A stretch of DNA of 9,460 bases from JACOZM01 sp035289385 (GTDB lineage: Archaea; Nanobdellota; Nanobdellia; Woesearchaeales; GW2011-AR9). The first letter of the stretch is position 1; every line of letters begins with the position of its first letter. This document shows, piece by piece, positions 5,360-9,460 of the stretch. The stretch covers positions 1-9,460 of the forward strand of contig DATDXI010000046.1 in NCBI GenBank assembly GCA_035289385.1, in the 5' to 3' direction. Under the pieces are notes generated by a model. That model was not told the origin of the DNA. It worked only from the letters and a program-made list of their open reading frames with translations, and did no database searches. Position numbers and translations under genes: made by a program.

Positions 5360-5561
5360 TTCCCATAGTACGTATTTAGTTCGATCAAAAATAGTGACAA
5401 GGTCAAAAGGTAAAATCTATTAAGAGCTTCGTAAGATAAGGTTACTTGCCTGACTATTTGCTTAATTGAACAGATAATCATCACTTCTATTCAGAGAGTC
5501 AGGCTAGATTTTACGACCCGTCACTATTTTCTATTAGGGAACTAAATACGTACTTCCCATA
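5360..5561. repeat. 8-bp target-site duplication of copy 1
   Basis: TTCCCATA occurs at 5360-5367 and 5554-5561 in direct orientation, abutting the element ends exactly. It is unrelated to the terminal repeat sequence, so it is clean evidence for transpositional insertion. Confidence 0.85.
5368..5553. mobile_element. Miniature inverted-repeat element, copy 1 (186 bp)
   Basis: A transposase-less element. The left end GTACGTATTTAGTTC (5368-5382) is the exact inverse of the right end (5539-5553). The direct repeat TTCCCATA lies on both sides (5360-5367 and 5554-5561), as expected for an 8-bp target-site duplication. Inside, further arms pair in nested order: 5387-5397 with 5520-5530 (11 bp), 5410-5419 GTAAAATCTA with 5505-5514 (10 bp), and 5448-5455 GCCTGACT with 5497-5504 (8 bp). 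On the left side only, an unpaired segment of about 28 nt contains CTTCGTAAGATAAG (5427-5440). It carries no open frame. A similar copy lies at 6148-6335 in the opposite orientation. The 8-bp duplication would suit several DDE transposase families, but none can be assigned from this window. Confidence 0.9.
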
Positions 5562-5575
5562 TCTACATCAACCGC

Positions 5576-6103
5576 CTAGAAAAAAAGCCATTTTGCCAGG
5601 ACAATCATCAAGAAATATTTAAGCAGCAAGCCCAGAAGAGAATACAGCATCAAATCCTTAAACCTATATTTCAACATCCCCGCAACGGCAGACAGCACGG
5701 AAGAAGCTAGTGGTGTGAGGTTAAAGAGAAAGATGACGACATTACCATATTCCTGAAGATACTTGGTCATGTTCTCATAACGCTTCTGCCCAATGAGGTC
5801 ATGAGTTATCCCTCCACTCATCAGATATCCTATGGCATAATTGACCGGCTGGGCAACTATGGCTGTGCCGACAGCGATGATGATCAGCACCAGAGGAGAG
5901 TAGCCTAGCGATTGATAGTAGGGGACAAGAGTTTCCACGGGCAAGAGCAAAAAGAATAGGTAGCCCGCGAAATTGACGATAGCGAATGATCCTAAGCTGG
6001 GATCTTCCCCGGAAATGAGCTCTTTTCCGATAGTTAGCGACAATAAGACGACGGCTAAACCTAATGAAGCCAAACTTAAGATAACTTTATACCTCTTCCC
6101 CAT
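5576..6103 (-). CDS. VTT/DedA-type (SNARE-associated) membrane protein
   Basis: A 175-aa polytopic membrane protein of the VTT (VMP1/TMEM41/TVP38, bacterial DedA) family. Hydrophobic segments lie at about 8-26, 38-58, 70-96 and 150-174. The family core is clear: NYAIGYLMSGG (about 88-98), then a soluble-looking stretch ending in YGNVVIFLFNLTPLASSVLSAVAGMLKYRF (about 118-147), which matches the reentrant segment with its Gly and Pro residues. Members are implicated in lipid scrambling or carrier-lipid transport, and the role here is inferred. The ATG at 6101-6103 is chosen over an in-frame ATG at 6197-6199 because the longer version would begin inside the transposable element (6148-6335), and because an ATATAAAT box lies 27 nt upstream of 6103. 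Miniature elements flank the gene on both sides. Confidence 0.8.
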   Translation of the reverse strand: MGKRYKVILSLASLGLAVVLLSLTIGKELISGEDPSLGSFAIVNFAGYLFFLLLPVETLVPYYQSLGYSPLVLIIIAVGTAIVAQPVNYAIGYLMSGGITHDLIGQKRYENMTKYLQEYGNVVIFLFNLTPLASSVLSAVAGMLKYRFKDLMLYSLLGLLLKYFLMIVLAKWLFF

Positions 6104-6126
6104 AGAAAAAGAAAAGAGCGGGGAGG

Positions 6127-6134
6127 ATATAAAT
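6127..6134 (-). promoter_or_regulatory. Promoter of the VTT protein gene
   Basis: ATTTATAT on the minus strand, preceded by the purine-rich GGAAG (a possible BRE), centred 27 nt upstream of the ATG at 6103. Copy 2 of the miniature element and its duplication begin directly upstream. The element has left this core promoter intact. Confidence 0.6.
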
Positions 6135-6139
6135 CTTCC

Positions 6140-6343
6140 TTTAGTTCGTACGTATTTAGTTCGGATAAAAAGAAAATAATGGCAGGTCGTAAAATCCATC
6201 CTGACTTTATGTGTAAAGCAATGATTTACTATTGATTTTAAGCTAAAAGTCAGGCAACTAGACTTATCTTACGAAGTCCTTAATGGATTTTACCTCTTGA
6301 CCTTGCCATAATTTTCAACCGAACTAAATACGTACTTTAGTTC
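6140..6343. repeat. 8-bp target-site duplication of copy 2
   Basis: TTTAGTTC occurs at 6140-6147 and 6336-6343 in direct orientation, abutting the element. The same eight bases also occur inside the terminal repeat (6155-6162), so target preference or a nested event cannot be excluded for this copy. Confidence 0.7.
6148..6335. mobile_element. Miniature inverted-repeat element, copy 2 (188 bp)
   Basis: Perfect 17-bp terminal inverted repeats (6148-6164 and 6319-6335, beginning GTACGTATTTAGTTCGG) are flanked by direct TTTAGTTC repeats. The interior repeats the nested stems of copy 1: 6173-6184 with 6304-6315 (11 of 12 paired), 6189-6198 GTAAAATCCA with 6284-6293 (10 bp perfect), and 6200-6208 with 6246-6254 (9 bp). 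The unpaired CTTCGTAAGATAAG segment is present on the minus strand (6263-6276), so this copy is inverted relative to copy 1. The sequence has drifted between copies, but the stems stay paired through matching changes on both sides. There is no open frame of note. It separates the promoters of the VTT gene and the Fur-family gene. Confidence 0.9.
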
Positions 6344-6397
6344 AGGAGAAATGAAGTCCTGTTTTAATGAGGTGAGACTCCCTAAAGAGCCCTAACC

Positions 6398-6409
6398 ATC
6401 ATAAATGAT
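6398..6409. promoter_or_regulatory. Possible operator upstream of the Fur-family gene
   Basis: ATCAT-AA-ATGAT, a perfect 5-bp inverted repeat, lies directly against the TATA box of the Fur-family gene, where the BRE would be. A repressor dimer here would block TBP/TFB, so autoregulation is a reasonable guess. The match is short and the assignment rests on position alone. Confidence 0.3.
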
Positions 6410-6415
6410 ATAAAG
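6409..6415 (+). promoter_or_regulatory. Promoter of the Fur-family gene
   Basis: TATAAAG centred 28 nt upstream of the ATG at 6440, giving a leaderless transcript. Confidence 0.55.
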
Positions 6416-6439
6416 CAGAACAACTCTCTTCTAAATATA

Positions 6440-6796
6440 ATGAGACTGACAAAACAGAAACAGGTATTGCATCAACTGTTGCAAGAGATGACAGGCTTCT
6501 TTAATGCAGAAGAGCTTTATCAAAAAGCGCAAAAGAGCAACATCGGCTTAGCGACCATCTATCGCTTTCTCAACAAGGAAGAAGAGTTAGGAAAGCTTCA
6601 TGCCTTCATCTGCGATGGTAGAAAAATCTACTCGCTCAACAAAACTAGCCATGCCCATTTCACCTGTGAGATCTGCAGCCATAAAGAGCATCTTCACCTA
6701 AAGACAGCAGATTTCTTACCCAAGAAAAAGATCTGTCATTTTCAGCTGGATGTTTATGGTGTCTGTGAACAATGCCTTCATAAAAAGAAGATCTAG
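6440..6796 (+). CDS. Fur-family metal-dependent transcriptional regulator
   Basis: A 118-aa regulator with the two-part layout of Fur/Zur/PerR proteins. The N-terminal winged helix runs from RLTKQKQVLHQLL (2-14) to the recognition region SNIGLATIYRFLNKEEELG (33-51), which matches the family pattern with its TxYR element at 39-42. The metal domain contains HAHFTCEIC (71-79) and a C-terminal CEQC (109-112), so the structural zinc site made of two CxxC pairs (C76, C79, C109, C112) is complete. At 118 residues it is shorter than most Fur proteins, and part of the regulatory metal-binding loop after residue 85 is compressed. The metal sensed (iron, zinc or peroxide-sensing iron) cannot be told. 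An inverted repeat against its TATA box suggests autoregulation. The stop codon overlaps that of the convergent truD within CTAG (6793-6796). Confidence 0.85.
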   Translation: MRLTKQKQVLHQLLQEMTGFFNAEELYQKAQKSNIGLATIYRFLNKEEELGKLHAFICDGRKIYSLNKTSHAHFTCEICSHKEHLHLKTADFLPKKKICHFQLDVYGVCEQCLHKKKI

Positions 6797-7788
6797 CCAA
6801 ACAAGCTCTTCACGACTATCGTAGCATAACTTCCTTTGGGCAGAGTAAATGTCAACCTTACTTTTTTCTTCCCTTCATGCAATTCATCATCGCTCATCGT
6901 GGCAGAAAAATCCATGACGTCCACGCATGTTTCACGCCACTCCCCTTCCAAGCTTAGTTCAGGGATCTGCTTGATGATAAAGTCACGGCAACTGATGCCT
7001 TCCTTCTTCATCACTTCTTCTACTTCCTTGCACATCAACTTGCTGTCAAAACCTGGTAAAGGTACTTTTATATCATGCTTCTGATGAGGAAAGACGAATG
7101 TGCCGAGAGAATAAGCTACTTCTTTCTTCAGGTCATTCCTAAATAACACTGCCACCGCTTGATTCCAGAGGAAACTTTGATACGCGTTAACATACATCCT
7201 CAATAAGCGAAGAGGTAGTTTCTTCAACGCGCCGACGCAATCAGTAGGATAATGGGAAAGGTGCTCTTTCACTGCCACTTCATTGATGAGCTGGACAGCC
7301 GGAGAGAAATCTTTCTTGATGATGCATCTTCCTATCTCTGCGTTTTTCTTGCTGAATCTCTGCTCGTCAAAATAGTTAGGGATGAAGGTGATAGTTGGAA
7401 TATGATGTAAAGGATTATCTAAAGAAAGATCCCGTACGATGATTTCAAAAGAATTCCCAGCTAGATCACCTAAAGAAATAGGCTTATCACCATAGCCACA
7501 AAAGGTTAAAGATATCTGCTCCAGCTGGATAGCCAGAACTTGTTCTTTCGAGCAACGAGAGGGGATAGAGATCATCTGTTCTGTAATAGCCTGCTTGTCC
7601 TTATTCCCTGCAATACCGATATCCTTCTCTGAGAGGTGCAATCTCTTCGCTAATTCTTTGATGACATCTAAAGTGTTCCTATTCCTTTTCCAAAGAAGAT
7701 AATAGCTAAACTTTCCAAAGTCTTTCATCTCTTCATGGCTGATCTCCTTCACGACAAAATCTTCCGGAAGCTCTTTGAGGATATACAT
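6793..7788 (-). CDS. tRNA pseudouridine synthase TruD
   Basis: An enzyme of about 331 aa that converts a tRNA uridine (position 13 in characterised TruD/Pus7 enzymes) to pseudouridine. It starts with the typical LKELPEDFVVKEI. Residues around GIAGNKDKQAITEQ match the family's catalytic motif, in which the aspartate of KDK is the nucleophile (residue 64, or 65 from the first ATG). PNYFDEQRFS matches the NYFGxQRF motif, AYQSFLWNQAV is the next conserved block, and the C-terminus ends with LPKGSYATIVVKSL. Length is usual for archaeal TruD. Two ATG codons stand in tandem (7789-7791 and 7786-7788). The second is chosen because it puts the TATA box at the same 26-27 nt spacing as in the other genes, and the first would add one Met. 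The gene is divergent from the 472-aa protein and convergent with the Fur-family gene. Confidence 0.93.
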   Translation of the reverse strand: MYILKELPEDFVVKEISHEEMKDFGKFSYYLLWKRNRNTLDVIKELAKRLHLSEKDIGIAGNKDKQAITEQMISIPSRCSKEQVLAIQLEQISLTFCGYGDKPISLGDLAGNSFEIIVRDLSLDNPLHHIPTITFIPNYFDEQRFSKKNAEIGRCIIKKDFSPAVQLINEVAVKEHLSHYPTDCVGALKKLPLRLLRMYVNAYQSFLWNQAVAVLFRNDLKKEVAYSLGTFVFPHQKHDIKVPLPGFDSKLMCKEVEEVMKKEGISCRDFIIKQIPELSLEGEWRETCVDVMDFSATMSDDELHEGKKKVRLTFTLPKGSYATIVVKSLFG

Positions 7789-7810
7789 CATCTACTAAGA
7801 GACGGATCTG

Positions 7811-7818
7811 TTTATAAG
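7811..7818 (-). promoter_or_regulatory. Promoter of truD
   Basis: CTTATAAA on the minus strand, centred 26-27 nt upstream of the second ATG (7788) and about 23 nt from the first (7791). It forms the left half of an 86-bp divergent promoter region. Confidence 0.55.
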
Positions 7819-7847
7819 TGTTTTTGTCATTTCTAAACAGTAGATAA

Positions 7848-7855
7848 TTTTATAA
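7848..7855 (+). promoter_or_regulatory. Promoter of the 472-aa protein gene
   Basis: TTTATAAA centred 26-27 nt upstream of the ATG at 7878. The two divergent TATA boxes are about 37 bp apart, so the initiation complexes could interfere with each other. Confidence 0.55.
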
Positions 7856-7877
7856 AAAGAAGCAATTTTGAGAGATT

Positions 7878-9296
7878 ATGGACCGATTGAAAGGGCTTCA
7901 TCCCCAGCATTTAGGACTTGTTATCGATAATAGGATGATCGCTCCTCCCAGCCAGTTTGCTCTTGCTTTTGTGGGAGTGGAAAGCCAAGAAAGCTTAGAG
8001 CAAATCTTAACTGCCGTCGTACGAGAAGTGAAGTCAGAAAGAGTTGATCCCTCTGAAACGCCGATGTTGGCGCATTATGCCAAAGAAGAGGATTTTAGCC
8101 TAGATACGCTTCGGGCGATGGCTACGGCAAAAACAGGATCACAAAAGATCATCAATCAGATTGCTTTATCTGAGAGAAATGCTCAAGGAAATCTTTTAAC
8201 CCTTTCCAAACATCTGTTGCTCAGCGCTACTGTAGAATCAAGACGATGGAGAACGGAACAGCAGCCATATGAAGTTACTATCTACAACCCCTTCAGCCTG
8301 AAAGAAATGGAATTTCGCGGCGGAACGACCTTCTCTGACAAGACGTTAGTGAGAGGCCAGCATTGGGGTTATGGCTCAGAGCATGAAGCGCGGTTCTTGA
8401 ATCAATTGTCACCTGCAGCGAGAGGGCAATTTTCCACGAAGATGGAAGTGATGGATTATGCCAGAGCGGTAGCGCTTACGGGTTTAGACAAGCTGATCAG
8501 GACAGGAAAAGTCCATCTTGTAGGAGGAAGTTATGATGGAAGGATGCCTCGAGTGCCCTTGCCCTTTGACTTTTCGGGAAAAGGAAAACGTTTTGCGGTA
8601 GAAGCTTTCTTATTGAGGTATGCTCCCAAGAGCGTCATCAGAGAAGTTCTTGAGCATGAAAGAGGTGAATTGACTCTGGCCGAGATTGATGAAAGGCTTC
8701 TCGGCAGAAAAGGCTTTGTCACAAGATATACGACGAAGGGGATGGCAGACGGCTATATCACTAAAGGAGTTATTCTTCGAGATAAAGATACGAAAGATTA
8801 TGCCTGGGCGTTGATCCAAGCTTTTGAAGAACGCCTGTTTGCTGACGGCATGGTGTTCAGAGGCTATTCTTTAGAGTTTGCAGGAAATCCAGAGCGACGA
8901 ACAGTTTCCATCGTCTTTGATGGCACAGCTACATCGAAAGGTGGTGAAGATATCAGCGCAAGGATCGTTTATGATGAAAACTCGAAGCAGCCGTACCTTC
9001 TTTATAAACATTTTAATTCAAGCTCAAAGGAAAAATGGAAGCCATTGGGACGTGATCCTTGGCTGATGGTCAATTTAGGAACAGATCGGCAAGATTATGC
9101 CAAATACAGGACGAAGAAATGGGTTGAGGCAGAGGACTGGAGAACGGGCAGAGAAGCGCTTTGTACGTTACGAGAGCCAACACAAGAGATGTTCGATAGA
9201 GCTTCTGAATTATCTCATAACCTCGGCCCGGGAAGAACATCATCGCATTTCCGAGGACGTTACATCCAAGCGATGAGAGAAAGGAAAGCAGCGTGA
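7878..9296 (+). CDS. Unrecognised soluble 472-aa protein
   Basis: I do not recognise this family. The protein is long, charged and soluble. No signal peptide, transmembrane helix, coiled coil or nucleotide-binding loop is evident, and it has a single cysteine near residue 435. The first third is helical and acidic to neutral. A beta-rich middle contains VTIYNPFSLKEMEFRGG (about 133-149) and RGQHWGYGSEHEARFLN (about 159-175). A basic block follows with VGGSYDGRMPRVPLPFDF (about 215-232). The second half alternates charged helices and strands, including RRTVSIVFDGTATSKGGEDISARIVY, and ends in a basic tail (FRGRYIQAMRERK) that could bind nucleic acid. Histidines and aspartates near H162 and H169 could be catalytic, but no known motif supports this. 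Base composition resembles truD rather than the A/T-rich toxin-antitoxin segment. The start is supported by a TATA box at the standard spacing. Confidence 0.75.
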   Translation: MDRLKGLHPQHLGLVIDNRMIAPPSQFALAFVGVESQESLEQILTAVVREVKSERVDPSETPMLAHYAKEEDFSLDTLRAMATAKTGSQKIINQIALSERNAQGNLLTLSKHLLLSATVESRRWRTEQQPYEVTIYNPFSLKEMEFRGGTTFSDKTLVRGQHWGYGSEHEARFLNQLSPAARGQFSTKMEVMDYARAVALTGLDKLIRTGKVHLVGGSYDGRMPRVPLPFDFSGKGKRFAVEAFLLRYAPKSVIREVLEHERGELTLAEIDERLLGRKGFVTRYTTKGMADGYITKGVILRDKDTKDYAWALIQAFEERLFADGMVFRGYSLEFAGNPERRTVSIVFDGTATSKGGEDISARIVYDENSKQPYLLYKHFNSSSKEKWKPLGRDPWLMVNLGTDRQDYAKYRTKKWVEAEDWRTGREALCTLREPTQEMFDRASELSHNLGPGRTSSHFRGRYIQAMRERKAA

Positions 9297-9318
9297 GGAG
9301 CTTGATAATTACTGCACT

Positions 9319-9460
9319 TTATTTGAAAAGATATTGAAGATAAACAATTCTGGCATCTTTACTGTTATCAAAGAAAACCGTCTGCTGGCATTGCCTAAAG
9401 AAATCAAACGCCCTTCCTTCGTTGTCTTTAATTTTATGTTTATCAATATGTTCTGCATCA
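9319..9460 (-). CDS. C-terminal end of an unidentified gene (partial)
   Basis: An open frame enters from the right edge of the window on the minus strand and stops at 9319-9321 (TAA). The visible 47 codons end in DARIVYLQYLFK and are rich in charged and aromatic residues, including GRAFDFFRQCQQTVFF. This is too little for an assignment. It converges on the 472-aa gene with 22 bp between the stop codons, and that tight, non-overlapping fit supports it being a real gene. Confidence 0.5.
   Translation of the reverse strand, partial: DAEHIDKHKIKDNEGRAFDFFRQCQQTVFFDNSKDARIVYLQYLFK

Noticed and set aside
5973..6179. 68-codon plus-strand frame antisense to the VTT gene
   Set aside because: Antisense shadow that runs into the transposable element, with lysine-rich low-complexity ending.
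5368..6335. Composite transposon carrying the VTT gene
   Set aside because: Each miniature element has its own different 8-bp duplication, which shows two separate insertions.
5368..6335. CRISPR repeats or att sites
   Set aside because: Only two copies in opposite orientation, with nested inverted structure and target duplications. There is no repeat-spacer periodicity and no integrase.
8531..9066. Several short frames inside the 472-aa gene
   Set aside because: Out-of-frame shadows of a long continuous coding region.

Overview
The window looks like a piece of an archaeal chromosome, possibly from a small-genome DPANN-type lineage, though the lineage is inference. The archaeal reading rests on promoter architecture. 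Every gene that starts its own transcript has an A/T-rich TATA-like box centred 26-28 nt upstream of its ATG, with no Shine-Dalgarno sequence, which is the pattern of leaderless archaeal transcripts. A TruD pseudouridine synthase with typical family motifs and the compact single-gene units agree with this.

Region by region. Positions 1-454 hold no convincing gene, but a GC-rich core (about 90-335) contains long complementary segments and looks like a structured RNA of unknown family. Positions 455-1068 are a two-gene leftward operon, a winged-helix-like putative antitoxin followed by a RelE-like toxin. Imperfect inverted repeats of matching layout lie on both sides (332-398 and 1117-1163), so the pair looks like a self-contained cassette. 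Next comes a rightward zinc-ribbon protein (1279-1614), then a leftward tRNA-dihydrouridine synthase (1642-2580).

Positions 2722-6103 form a leftward run of five envelope-related genes, each with its own promoter: a trypsin-fold serine protease lipoprotein, a small membrane-anchored six-cysteine protein, a four-helix bestrophin/DUF4239-like membrane protein, a voltage-sensor-like membrane protein with no pore, and a VTT/DedA-type membrane protein. Positions 6440-6796 encode a Fur-family zinc regulator whose stop codon shares a CTAG palindrome with the convergent truD (6793-7788). A divergent 86-bp spacer separates truD from an unrecognised 472-aa soluble protein (7878-9296). The 3' end of another leftward gene closes the window (9319-9460).

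The most striking non-genic signal is a pair of transposase-less miniature inverted-repeat elements (5368-5553 and 6148-6335) that flank the VTT gene in opposite orientations. Both have 15-17 bp terminal repeats beginning GTACGTATTTAGTTC and each is flanked by its own 8-bp direct repeat. Inside they share a nested stem architecture kept by paired base changes, plus a conserved unpaired segment (CTTCGTAAGATAAG). Both begin exactly 45 nt upstream of a start codon, immediately upstream of the TATA box, which suggests insertion guided by the transcription initiation complex.
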